In this document: positions 1 to 6,239 of the stretch, in pieces
Layout: every line of letters starts with the position of its first letter
Numbering within the stretch: the first letter of the stretch is position 1
DNA from: Verrucomicrobiales bacterium
Lineage (GTDB): Bacteria; Verrucomicrobiota; Verrucomicrobiia; Verrucomicrobiales; SKLO01
Length of the DNA stretch: 6,414 nucleotides
Assembly: GCA_007123195.1 (NCBI GenBank)
Contig: SKLO01000090.1
Coordinates: forward strand, 1-6,414
Direction of reading: 5' to 3'
Notes under the pieces: generated by a model
The model's database searches: none
Seen by the model: only the letters and a program-made list of their open reading frames with translations
What the model was told of the DNA's origin: nothing
Made by a program: the position numbers and the translations under genes

Positions 1-321
1 ACGGACCATGATGCCATTGGCGCTGACGGTGCCGGAGACATCGATGGGCAGCACTCCGACGCCGTCGCTGCCGGCGCTGAAGATCGCCTGGTTGCCACCG
101 GCCCAGGCCTGGGTGGCCACGGTGCCGGCGCTGCTGGTGGACCAGTTGGTGCCGGTGTTCCAATCGCCGCCGGCGTTGCCGGAGCCGGGCGTGGCGCCGT
201 TGGTGTCCCAGTAAAGCTGGGCGCCGGCGCTCGTGATCGGACCGCAGGCGAGCACAGTGAGCAGAAAGAACTTGACGGCAGCGGCGGCGGCCGGCCCGGG
301 GGATGCGGATGCGTTGTGCAT
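1..321 (-). CDS. Exported autotransporter-type beta-strand repeat protein, N-terminal part only
   Basis: An open frame begins with ATG at 321 and runs without a stop for 107 codons to the window edge, so the C-terminus is missing. The first ~35 residues look like a signal peptide: an Ala/Pro-rich start, then KFFLLTVLACGPITSAGA, with cleavage likely before QLYWD. The mature start reads QLYWDTNGATPGSGNAGG, then a DWNTGTNWS stretch, AGTVATQAWAGGNQAIFSAG and a GTVSANGIMV segment. This is the pattern I associate with autotransporter-associated beta-strand repeat proteins, large secreted or surface beta-helical proteins that are numerous in Verrucomicrobiota and some Planctomycetes. Their function is generally unknown; adhesion or surface coating is only a guess. 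The ATG is preferred because the signal peptide follows directly. There is no obvious Shine-Dalgarno (upstream CTTTCAACCC). Any repeats or C-terminal sorting domain would lie outside the window. Confidence 0.8.
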   Translation of the reverse strand, partial: MHNASASPGPAAAAAVKFFLLTVLACGPITSAGAQLYWDTNGATPGSGNAGGDWNTGTNWSTSSAGTVATQAWAGGNQAIFSAGSDGVGVLPIDVSGTVSANGIMVR

Positions 322-531
322 GGGTTGAAAGCGGTTTGGTGTGATGGTGGCGCGGCGACGGAGAGAACGCAACTCAATTGCCAAGGTAAATCCCATGGCG
401 GCAGCCGGTTTGTGTCGACTCGTTGACGTGCTTCCACCATGCACGGAATCCGCCCGACCGTCCACGAAAAATGTTCCATTGAACAGCTTGATCCCCGCCG
501 ATTCCGTCACAGGCTCCCGCCACTTCCAGGC

Positions 532-566
532 GTCATCGGGGAAAGGCGCAACCCGGCACCGATGAC
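532..566. repeat. Inverted repeat, 8-bp perfect stem with 19-nt loop
   Basis: GTCATCGG at 532-539 is the exact reverse complement of CCGATGAC at 559-566. No T-run follows on either side, so it is not a classical rho-independent terminator. Its role is unknown. Confidence 0.6.
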
Positions 567-620
567 CCGGGCCTGGAATCAGCGGCAATTTCCAATGAAC
601 CCCGGGGATTCCCGACCCGG
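567..620. repeat. Interrupted inverted repeat (CCGGG..GGAATC / GATTCC..CCCGG)
   Basis: CCGGG (567-571) pairs with CCCGG (616-620), and GGAATC (575-580) pairs with GATTCC (607-612). The two stems are separated by a 3-nt internal loop on each side, so the whole could fold as one long hairpin. It directly follows the 532-566 hairpin and lies just upstream of the HicA-like relic. It could be a remnant of a small palindromic element; function unknown. Confidence 0.5.
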
Positions 621-650
621 AACCAACTTGATCCCCACGGCCTTCGCAGG

Positions 651-853
651 TTGAAGGCGCTTTTGGAGATCGGTTGGCGCATCAAGCGGGAGACGGGCGG
701 GTCGCACAGGGTTTTGGATCGTGACGGCTGGCCGGATTTTATCTACGCATTTCACGATGGCACGGAGCTAGTGTGGTGATCGCGAAATCCCTAGGTCCGA
801 AGATGCTTGCGCGGATCGCGAAGCACACAGGCCTGTCGCCATCCGACCTCTGG
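651..853 (+). pseudogene. HicA-like (YcfA-type) toxin relic, frameshifted by a 23-bp insertion
   Basis: Reading from 651, the frame gives LKALLEIGWRIKRE, a GGSHRVL core, DRDGWPDFIYAFHDGTEL, then VW and a stop at 777-779. A second frame from 791 resumes LGPKMLARIAKHTG followed by LSPSDLW. Joining the halves at TEL/LGPKM restores the pattern I know from a HicA-like family: GW..KR..GSHR, GWPDF.FAFHDG.E.GP.MLARIAK.TGL.P.DL. HicA proteins are small mRNA-cleaving toxins with a double-stranded-RNA-binding fold whose catalytic His is the one in GSH. The halves are separated by exactly 23 bases (768-790), which breaks the frame. No ATG opens the first half: the frame continues upstream through RRL with no Met, and a TTG sits at 651, so the 5' end is probably also lost. 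I see no HicB-like antitoxin on either side. Family assignment is from memory of the motif; the break is seen directly. Confidence 0.65.
768..794. mobile_element. Short insertion with CTAG flanks inside the HicA-like relic
   Basis: CTAG at 768-771 and CTAG at 791-794 bracket 19 bases that start TGTGGTGATCG (772-782). Removing one CTAG plus the 19 bases restores the toxin reading frame exactly, so this looks like a target-site duplication around a tiny element or the remnant of a larger one. The same TGTGGTGATCG follows a CTAG at 6299-6302. IS5-family elements are known to duplicate 4-bp YTAR targets such as CTAG; assignment to that family is inference. Confidence 0.5.
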
Positions 854-1214
854 ACCAGCGCCATAGGGAAGGCGCGGCGCGGCAGGCGATGCCGCACCAA
901 ATCGCCCGCCCCCCCGTCCGCGTCAGCGCGGCAGGCCGGGGCTGCGCCACCCAGGCAGCGCCAGCCGCCGGCCCGCCCATCAGCAACCTTGCCCGCACCC
1001 GTCGCCTGGCCGCAGCCAATGACCAGCCACCGACACGCGCACAGCGCCCAAGTTGGCGCGGACAATCCTGTCTGCGAGCCAATGCACAGGGGCATGTTCC
1101 GGCCATTCCCCGGACCGTCCGCTCTGGCGCTGCCAGCGCCATTCATTGTCATTATCGACGCCGGCCACCGGCCAACAGCGGCGGGACGCCGCTGCCACTG
1201 TGCATTCGCCTCGC
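854..1214. other. Gene-free region with several short hairpins, downstream of ffh
   Basis: No coding region is supported; the long open frames here follow from high GC and match no family. Visible structures are a direct-repeat unit (877-943, listed separately) and two perfect 7-bp hairpins. One is TGGCGCT/AGCGCCA at 1125-1131 and 1135-1141 with a 3-nt loop; the other is AGCGGCG/CGCCGCT at 1177-1183 and 1187-1193 with a 3-nt loop. None has a T-run. I see no recognisable RNA gene. Confidence 0.55.
877..943. repeat. Direct repeat unit 1 (partner at 1304-1370)
   Basis: This 67-base stretch matches 1304-1370 without gaps at an offset of exactly 427, with only about seven or eight mismatches by eye. 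It includes a copy of the last codons and stop of ffh: the minus strand reads PGLPR and then TGA at 923-925. It also carries a degenerate version of the GCGCGGC/GCCGCGC hairpin. It probably arose by duplication of the ffh 3' end. Confidence 0.65.
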
Positions 1215-1303
1215 ACGCGCAATGCGTCCGCGGGCACCCCGCGGGGGAAGGGCGAGGCGTGTCGCCGAGCCGCGCGGGCCGGGTGATCTCGTTTCGCCCA
1301 CAA
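1215..1303 (+). repeat. Dispersed repeat, copy A (truncated or diverged)
   Basis: It shares with copies B and C the order GCG.AATGCGTCC, a CCGCGGG/CCCGCGG hairpin (1228-1234 with 1238-1244), then AGGGCGAGGCGT, GCCGAGCCGCGCGGGCC, a TGATCTCGTTTC segment and CCCAC. It diverges at about 1303, where the GCGCGGC hairpin unit begins. Weak resemblance to the other copies may continue to about 1349, the base before the ffh stop codon. Confidence 0.65.
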
Positions 1304-1370
1304 GCGCGGCGGGCGATGCCGCGCCACATCACCCGGCCGCCCGTCCGGGTCAGCGCGGCAGGCCGGGGAT
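1304..1370. repeat. Direct repeat unit 2, spanning the ffh 3' end, with a perfect hairpin
   Basis: This is the partner of 877-943. It covers the last codons and stop of ffh plus 46 bases downstream. GCGCGGC (1304-1310) and GCCGCGC (1318-1324) form a perfect 7-bp stem with a 7-nt loop, 26 bases past the ffh stop on its strand. The position suits a transcript-end structure, but no T-run follows in the ffh direction. Confidence 0.6.
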
Positions 1371-2705
1371 GCCACCGCCCATTCCACCGCCCATGCCGCC
1401 GCCGAGCTGTTTCATCAACTGGCGCATCTTGCCCTTGCTCTTCATCATCTTGCGCATCTGGTTGAACTGCTTGAGGAACTGGTTGACGCTGGCGACCGAG
1501 TTGCCGCTGCCGCGGGCGATGCGGGCGCGGCGGCGGCCGTTGAGCAGTTCGGGCCGGCGGCGCTCGTCGGGCGTCATCGACAGCACGATGGCCTCGATGC
1601 GTTTCATGCGGTTCTCGTCGATGTCGCCCGGCTTGAGCTTGTTCATGCCGGGGATCATGCCCATCAGGCCCTCCAGCGGGCCGAGCTTGCGCATGAACTT
1701 CATCTGCTCAAGGAAGTCGTTGAAATCAAACCGCGCGCTCTTGAACCGGGTGGCCATGCGTTCGGCCTCGTCCTGATCGATCGCCTCGGCGGCCTTCTCC
1801 ACCAGGCTGACCACGTCGCCCATGCCGAGAATGCGGTTGGCCATGCGGTCGGGAACGAACGCCTCGAGCTGATCGACCTTCTCGCCGCTGCCGATGAACT
1901 TGATCGGCCGGCCGGTGACCTGGCGCATGGACAGGGCGGCGCCGCCGCGGGCATCGCCGTCGAGCTTGGTGAGGATCAGGCCGCTGAGTTGCACCGCCTC
2001 ATCGAACCGGGTGGCCACGGCGACCGCCTGCTGACCGGTGGCGGCGTCGGCCACCAGCAGGGTCTCGCGGGGCTGCACCGCGTCGCGGGTGCGCACCAGT
2101 TCGTCGATCAGGCCGTCGTCGACCTCCTGGCGGCCGGCGGTGTCGAAGATCGCCACGGTGGCGTTCTGCTGCTCGATCCACGGCAGGCTGTCGCGCACCA
2201 CCTTGACCGGGTCCTTGCTGCCGGGCGCCGGTTTGTAGACCGGCACATCGATTTCCGCCGCCAGTGTGGCCAGCTGTTCGATGGCGGCCGGGCGGAACAG
2301 GTCGCAGGCGATCAGCACCGGCCGCCGGCCCTGGCGTTTCAACCACAATGCCAGCTTGGCCGAGGTGGTGGTCTTGCCGGCGCCGTTGAGGCCCACGATC
2401 AGGATGCGGGCCGGCGGGTTGAGGTCGAGCTGGGCGGCCTCGCCGCCGAACAGTTCGGTCAGCTCGTCGTGAAAGATCTTCACGATCTGCTGGCCGGGCG
2501 TGATGCTCTTGACCACCTCGACGCCCAGTGCCTTTTCCTTGACCGAGGCGATGAATTCGCGCGCGACCTTGAAATCGACGTCGGCTTCAAGCAGCGCCAT
2601 GCGCACCTCGCGCAGGGCGTCGTTGATGTTCTTTTCACTGATCTTGCCGAGGCCCCGCAGTTTGCGGAACACCCCTTCCAGATTTTCGCTGAGTTGGGAA
2701 AACAT
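1350..2705 (-). CDS. ffh: Signal recognition particle protein Ffh (SRP54 homologue)
   Basis: This 451-residue protein is full length for bacterial Ffh. It is the cytoplasmic GTPase that, with SRP RNA, binds signal sequences and anchors of nascent membrane and secreted proteins and docks them at FtsY. The N domain covers about residues 1-95 (ALLEADVDFKVARE at 37-50). The G domain shows the P-loop GLNGAGKTT (105-113), DLFRPAAIEQL (135-145), DTAGR (188-192), TKLDGDARGG (246-255) and a GSGEKVDQLEAF segment (272-283). The Met-rich M domain follows from about 325, with the RNA-binding RRRARIARGSG (391-401) and the NQMRKMMKSKGKMRQLMKQL helix, ending in a Gly-Met tail GGGMGGGMGGG. The P-loop has GLNGAGKTT rather than the common GLQGSGKTT. 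ATG at 2705 fits the family start MFSQLSENLE; no Shine-Dalgarno is visible. It lies 135 bp after the deacetylase, so cotranscription is possible. It is not followed by rpsP, its common partner elsewhere. Confidence 0.98.
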   Translation of the reverse strand: MFSQLSENLEGVFRKLRGLGKISEKNINDALREVRMALLEADVDFKVAREFIASVKEKALGVEVVKSITPGQQIVKIFHDELTELFGGEAAQLDLNPPARILIVGLNGAGKTTTSAKLALWLKRQGRRPVLIACDLFRPAAIEQLATLAAEIDVPVYKPAPGSKDPVKVVRDSLPWIEQQNATVAIFDTAGRQEVDDGLIDELVRTRDAVQPRETLLVADAATGQQAVAVATRFDEAVQLSGLILTKLDGDARGGAALSMRQVTGRPIKFIGSGEKVDQLEAFVPDRMANRILGMGDVVSLVEKAAEAIDQDEAERMATRFKSARFDFNDFLEQMKFMRKLGPLEGLMGMIPGMNKLKPGDIDENRMKRIEAIVLSMTPDERRRPELLNGRRRARIARGSGNSVASVNQFLKQFNQMRKMMKSKGKMRQLMKQLGGGMGGGMGGGIPGLPR

Positions 2706-2718
2706 AGGACAATGGACG

Positions 2719-2739
2719 GGCCCGGCGGGATGCCGGGCC
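2719..2739. repeat. GC-rich hairpin between the deacetylase gene and ffh
   Basis: GGCCCGGC-type arms form an 8-bp perfect stem (2719-2726 with 2732-2739) around a 5-nt loop, ending 14 bases before the ffh start codon. There is no T-run in the minus direction, so it may be an RNA stabiliser, a weak attenuator in the ffh leader or the end of the deacetylase transcript. Confidence 0.5.
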
Positions 2740-2840
2740 GGACTGAAATGGTCGTGGTTGAATGCTCTCGAGCGGTGGCGCCAGCGGCGGCCGCCGCGGG
2801 CTCGTCCCCGGCCGCGGGCGCCGGAACGGCCGGCGGCAGG

Positions 2841-4283
2841 TCAGCCGCCGGACACCGCGGCTGCAGCGGGCGATGGATCGGCTTCGCCACCGGAGTCCTC
2901 GCGCTCCCGGGCCATCGGCGAAACGCCGTCGTCCCCCAGGTAGAGCGGGTAGGGATCGACCCGGAACCGCCAGGCCACGTTCTCGCGCTGGCCGTTGCGT
3001 TCAAAGCCGAGCACCACCCGGCAATCGGCGTTGCGCAGCTTGTAGGGCATTTGGAACCAGGCCTTGCGCCCTGCGTCGTCGACCTGCAAGGGCACCGGCC
3101 CCAGCCCGGTGACGCTCATGCGCAAGGACTCGGGCTCGACGTCGGTGAACTCGGAGAAATCCACTTCGATGCGCGGCATGCGCTCGCCGATCAGGCTGTC
3201 GGGCTCCGGCCATACCCGGATCCGCGGCTCGGGCGGGCTGTCGGCCTGGTCGGCGGGTTGGGCCTCATCGCCGATGCCGGCCACCATCTCGCTGGCGACC
3301 AGCGCGCCGCGACCGCGGAAGGTGGTGGCCAGCTCGAAGTTGCCGTCGTGGTTGCCGTGGATGATGAAGCGGCCCAGTTCGCCGGCCGGGGTGTCCCACG
3401 AGACCTTGGAGCCGTTGACGGTGAACAAGGCCTCATAGCCCAGTTCGAGGCCCATCTCGGCGATGGCGTTGTTGTAGCTGCCGAAGGGATAGGCGAAGGT
3501 GCGGATCCCGACGCCCAGTCGCTCTTCCAGCCATTCCTTGGACCCGAGCAGTTCATCGCGCAGCCACTGCTGGTAGGCTTCCTCGGAGCGGTTGCCGCGC
3601 CGGGTCATGGCGGCGTGGGAGATGCTGTGGCTGCCGATCTCGGCCCCGGCCTCGATGAGTTCCCGGATCTGGTCGAACTTCATCGAGCGACCGCCGATGT
3701 TGACGTAGTTGGTGTAAAGGAAGCAGGTGAACGGGAAGCCGAACTCCTGCAGCACCGGCAGGGCGTAGGTGTGGGTGCCGAGCCAGCCGTCGTCAATGGT
3801 AATCAGGATGCTGTAGTCGGGGATGTTGGCCTCGCCGCGGCGCCAGGCCAGGAACTCCTCCATGCTGATCACCGGCAGTTCGGCGTCGTTGATGGCCTGC
3901 ATCTGGGCGCGGAACTTGTCCACTGGGATGATCATGTCGGTGGCGCGGGACTCGCTGAAGTCGTGGTAACCGAGAATCGACACCTGGGCTCCCTGGTTGA
4001 GCTGGAACGGGGGCTCCTCGTCCGGTTCCTCCTCGGGCGGCGCGTAGAGATCCGGATCCTCCAGCGCGGCGTTCATCGCCAGTTCCTCCTCGGTCAGTTC
4101 GCGCACCCCGAGCTGGCTGGGGTCGACCTGCGGCTCGCTGCAACCACCGAGGGCGAGCCATGCCAGCACGGCGACCAGAGCGCCAAGTCGCGGAGCAAAG
4201 CCTACCCGGCCACAGCCGCGGCGACGCCCCGGCCGGCTGGCGGCCGGGGGATTGGCGCATCGGGGGCTGCAGGTGGATGACAT
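2841..4283 (-). CDS. Lipoprotein polysaccharide deacetylase (NodB homology domain)
   Basis: A 480-residue carbohydrate-esterase-4 type enzyme, expected to remove N-acetyl groups from an envelope polysaccharide such as peptidoglycan or poly-GlcNAc; the substrate cannot be told. An Arg-rich n-region and hydrophobic LGALVAVLAWLALGGC give a lipobox with Cys48, so it is probably a membrane-anchored lipoprotein. An acidic Pro/Glu linker follows (81-93). The NodB domain (about 98-320) opens VSILGYHDFS and shows motif 1 TIDDG (162-166; catalytic and metal Asp), motif 2 HSISH (219-223; metal His pair) and motif 3 with R261 and AYPFGSYN (264-271). The C-terminal ~110 residues (368-450, ending VAWRFRVDPYPLYLG) look like a beta-rich accessory domain I cannot name. 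ATG at 4283 is chosen because longer frames overlap the divergent gene, and because a promoter-like pair sits 6 bases upstream. It is divergent from the ExbD-like gene. PgaB-type function is possible but unproven. Confidence 0.9.
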   Translation of the reverse strand: MSSTCSPRCANPPAASRPGRRRGCGRVGFAPRLGALVAVLAWLALGGCSEPQVDPSQLGVRELTEEELAMNAALEDPDLYAPPEEEPDEEPPFQLNQGAQVSILGYHDFSESRATDMIIPVDKFRAQMQAINDAELPVISMEEFLAWRRGEANIPDYSILITIDDGWLGTHTYALPVLQEFGFPFTCFLYTNYVNIGGRSMKFDQIRELIEAGAEIGSHSISHAAMTRRGNRSEEAYQQWLRDELLGSKEWLEERLGVGIRTFAYPFGSYNNAIAEMGLELGYEALFTVNGSKVSWDTPAGELGRFIIHGNHDGNFELATTFRGRGALVASEMVAGIGDEAQPADQADSPPEPRIRVWPEPDSLIGERMPRIEVDFSEFTDVEPESLRMSVTGLGPVPLQVDDAGRKAWFQMPYKLRNADCRVVLGFERNGQRENVAWRFRVDPYPLYLGDDGVSPMAREREDSGGEADPSPAAAAVSGG

Positions 4284-4289
4284 GGCACC

Positions 4290-4317
4290 ACAGTAGCCGA
4301 ACCGGGACGGATGGCAA
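4290..4317 (-). promoter_or_regulatory. Candidate promoter for the deacetylase gene (leaderless type)
   Basis: On the minus strand TTGCCA (4317-4312) and TACTGT (4295-4290) are 16 bases apart, and the second ends six bases before the ATG at 4283. That spacing would start transcription at or next to the ATG, giving a leaderless mRNA, which fits the absence of a Shine-Dalgarno. The -35 matches the sigma-70 consensus well and the -10 weakly. Confidence 0.4.
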
Positions 4318-4331
4318 CGATTCGCCATCCG
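4308..4331. promoter_or_regulatory. Perfect inverted repeat in the divergent promoter region (operator candidate)
   Basis: CGGATGGC (4308-4315) and GCCATCCG (4324-4331) are exact reverse complements separated by 8 bases. The repeat overlaps the proposed -35 box of the deacetylase and lies 35 bases upstream of the proposed -35 of the ExbD-like gene. It could be an operator for a dimeric regulator acting on one or both genes. A hairpin in RNA is less likely because both proposed transcripts start outside it. Confidence 0.45.
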
Positions 4332-4365
4332 CCGGCCGGGGTCTGCGTCTCCGGCAATTTGCGGC

Positions 4366-4395
4366 TTGCCACCCGGTCGCCCGACCTGATAGGCT
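4366..4395 (+). promoter_or_regulatory. Candidate promoter for the ExbD-like gene (leaderless type)
   Basis: TTGCCA (4366-4371) is followed after 18 bases by TAGGCT (4390-4395), which ends six bases before the ATG at 4402. The -35 hexamer and the 6-base distance to ATG are the same as on the divergent side, again suggesting a leaderless transcript. The -10 match is weak. Confidence 0.4.
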
Positions 4396-4401
4396 CGATC
4401 C

Positions 4402-4884
4402 ATGAACGATGCCAGCCCCACCCACCGCCCGTCCCGCGCCCGCTCCACCCGCCCCCGTCAGGGAGTCGCCGCCACCGCGGCCGAGCACGAGGGGCTGAAT
4501 GTCTCGTCCCTGATCGACGTGGCCTTCCTGTTGCTGATCTTTTTCCTGGTGACCTCGACCCTGCGCGCCACCGAGGCCGACCTGACCACCAGGTTGCCGA
4601 CCGGCGAGGAAGGCGCTGCCGAGCCGACCCTGGCGGTGGTCGTGAGTGTGCGGGCGGACGGCGCGGTGCTGTGGGGCGACGAGCTGGCAAGCGGTCCGGA
4701 TGACCGGCACATGGGCGGCTTCCGCGGCCGGCTGAGCGACCACATTGAAGTGGCGGCGGCGATGCAACAACGCCCGGTGTTTGTGCTCGACGTCGACGAG
4801 GAGGCCCTGCACCAGCGGCTGGTCGACGTGCTCAACGCGTTCGCCCACGAGCAGGTGACGGATCTGGTGATGCGCCAGGATTGA
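4402..4884 (+). CDS. ExbD/TolR family biopolymer transport protein
   Basis: A 160-residue inner-membrane protein with the usual ExbD/TolR layout. There is a basic cytoplasmic N-terminus (here long, about 34 residues, Arg/Pro-rich), one transmembrane helix LIDVAFLLLIFFLVTSTL (37-54), and a periplasmic domain of about 105 residues. Asp39 in the helix start (SSLIDVAF) is the proton-carrying residue conserved in ExbD, TolR and MotB. The periplasmic part ends with LDVDEEALHQRLVDVLNAF and a VTDLVM strand, typical of the fold. Such proteins work with an ExbB/TolQ partner and usually a TonB or TolA protein to turn proton-motive force into outer-membrane work. Neither partner is in the window, so this is an orphan locus here or one with partners elsewhere. 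ATG at 4402 has no Shine-Dalgarno but follows a promoter-like pair by six bases. ExbD and TolR cannot be separated on sequence alone, so no symbol is given. Confidence 0.93.
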   Translation: MNDASPTHRPSRARSTRPRQGVAATAAEHEGLNVSSLIDVAFLLLIFFLVTSTLRATEADLTTRLPTGEEGAAEPTLAVVVSVRADGAVLWGDELASGPDDRHMGGFRGRLSDHIEVAAAMQQRPVFVLDVDEEALHQRLVDVLNAFAHEQVTDLVMRQD

Positions 4885-5046
4885 GCGCGAAGCGTCCCGG
4901 GATTGTCACCCCGCGGGGTAGGGCGAGGCGTCCCTGCCGAGCCGCGCGGGCCGAAGGATTTTCTTTCGTCCCACTGCCCGGCATACCGAACCGACCGCGC
5001 GTTGCCCGCGAGAGGCCGGAGTGTCCCCAGGCCGCGAACCCGCCGT
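4885..5046 (+). repeat. Dispersed repeat, copy B
   Basis: It starts at the base after the ExbD-like stop codon. It aligns with the reverse complement of 6035-6199 through most of its length, roughly three quarters identical by eye. An exact 37-base core at 4911-4947 corresponds to 6136-6172; it begins CCGCGGGGTAGGGCGAGG and ends GAGCCGCGC. Shared landmarks after the core are a pyrimidine run, CC.CACTGCCCGGCA-like and GTTGCCCGCG segments, and AGGCCGCGAACCCGCCG. No coding function is supported. Confidence 0.8.
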
Positions 5047-5242
5047 TGCCCCATCTCCACGCCGGTCAGGCGGGCAGGAGCGCCCGCCCTCCATGGGGCT
5101 GCGCGCCGGCCGTCGGCATGGTCCTGGCTGCGGGGGTGCGGAACCGGCACCGGCGGCGCTCAGGGCCGACAAGGTCCCAGCAGCCGGGATGCCCCTGAGC
5201 GGCCGTCGCGTCCAGCCGCCGGATGTCAATCCAGCCTTCGGC
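5047..5242. other. Intergenic region downstream of the cyclophilin gene, with a hairpin
   Basis: About 200 bases lie between repeat copy B and the cyclophilin stop codon, with no supported gene. GGCGGGC (5069-5075) and GCCCGCC (5082-5088) form a perfect 7-bp stem with a 6-nt loop. It lacks a T-run on either strand, so I do not call it a terminator. Confidence 0.5.
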
Positions 5243-5823
<581 letters not shown>

Positions 5824-5833
<10 letters not shown>

Positions 5834-5955
5834 TGCGTTGGTTGCGGATGTGGTTCGGGACCGGTTCGGGCGGATTGCGGTGCCGTGGGCGCCGCGCCTG
5901 TCAGGTCGGAGGGACCGTTAAGCAGGCTGGCGTCGCGAGTCAAGCCCGGCTTCAT
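5824..5955 (-). CDS. Possible 43-residue upstream ORF overlapping the cyclophilin start
   Basis: ATG at 5955 opens a 43-codon frame, MKPGLTRDASLLNGPSDL onward, rich in Pro, Thr and Ala and resembling no family I know. Its TGA (5824-5826) lies inside the second and third codons of the cyclophilin gene, so the two overlap by 10 bases in different frames. That arrangement allows translational coupling. It is preceded by the strongest Shine-Dalgarno I found in the window, while the cyclophilin itself has none. It could equally be a chance frame in GC-rich leader DNA: no homology or codon evidence supports a stable product. If expressed, it may act as a leader peptide rather than a functional protein. 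Confidence 0.25.
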
Positions 5956-5967
5956 GACTCCCCTCCC
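5956..5967 (-). promoter_or_regulatory. Strong Shine-Dalgarno upstream of the small ORF
   Basis: The minus strand reads GGGAGGGGAGTC immediately before ATG at 5955. GGAGG (5966-5962) stands six bases from the ATG, near-ideal spacing. Other starts in the window lack such a site, which makes this one stand out. Confidence 0.4.
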
Positions 5968-6034
5968 GAGCGGCGAAAATGTTCGCATCACCTCAGGATT
6001 GGCCGACCGATTCTCCGCGACCATCCACAGGGGG

Positions 6035-6199
6035 ATGCCGGCGGGTTCGCGGCCTGCGGGGGCTTTGGCTTTCCGCGGGCAAGGCGCGGGCGGTTTGGTG
6101 TGCGGGGCGGTGGGGGAAAGGAGGTCATCCGGCCTGCGCGGCTCGGCAGGGACGCCTCGCCCTACCCCGCGGATTGCCATCCCGCGGGACGCTTCGCGC
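6035..6199 (-). repeat. Dispersed repeat, copy C (inverted relative to B)
   Basis: On the minus strand it begins GCGCGAAGCGTCCCGCGGG and continues through the 37-base core shared exactly with copy B (6136-6172), then a TTTCCCCCACCGCCCCGC-like segment and AGGCCGCGAACCCGCCGG. A CCCGCGG/CCGCGGG stem near its start matches the hairpin in copy A. With copy B it brackets the cyclophilin gene in inverted orientation, about 1 kb apart. Confidence 0.8.
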
Positions 6200-6239
6200 C
6201 GGCAAGGCGGACGAGGAGCGGGTCATGAAAGAGCCAAGC

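Larger units (their letters stand above)
322..650. other. Gene-free intergenic stretch upstream of the beta-strand repeat gene
   Basis: I see no credible gene on either strand. Short open frames here are Arg- or Pro-rich and look like no family. The stretch must carry the promoter of the leftward gene at 321, but I could not pick out convincing -35/-10 boxes. Its right half carries the two inverted repeats listed separately. A short phrase, CTTGATCCCC followed by a loosely similar tail, occurs at about 488 and again at about 627. Confidence 0.6.

Noticed and set aside
341..654. Two 71-74 codon plus-strand frames upstream of the relic
   Set aside because: There is no Shine-Dalgarno, no recognisable motif and biased composition; neither resembles the HicB antitoxin that would be expected beside HicA.
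854..1349. SRP RNA (ffs), tRNA or CRISPR array near ffh
   Set aside because: I looked for the SRP RNA GGAA-tetraloop helix, tRNA-like T-loops and regularly spaced repeats and saw none; the hairpins present are short and unrelated.
739..1776. Several overlapping open frames of 124-295 codons between the toxin relic and ffh
   Set aside because: They overlap each other on both strands, are Arg/Pro/Ala-rich and match no family. They reflect the high GC content and repeats.
2760..2840. GC-rich palindromes such as GCGGCGGCCGCCGC before ffh
   Set aside because: Short self-complementary runs are expected in sequence this rich in G and C, and nothing ties them to a function.
1989..4280. A 763-codon open frame on the plus strand
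   Set aside because: It lies entirely antisense to ffh and the deacetylase, has a Gly/Ala/Val/His-rich composition typical of GC-rich shadow frames, and shows no family motif.
5228..5242. Possible rho-independent terminator after the cyclophilin gene
   Set aside because: The AGCCTTCGGCT stem is only a few base pairs and no T-run follows on the minus strand.
5922..5943. TTGACT-like -35 box upstream of the cyclophilin gene
   Set aside because: TTGACT is present on the minus strand, but the only AT-rich hexamer near the right distance (TTAACG) is a poor -10, and the proposed start would fall inside the small upstream ORF.
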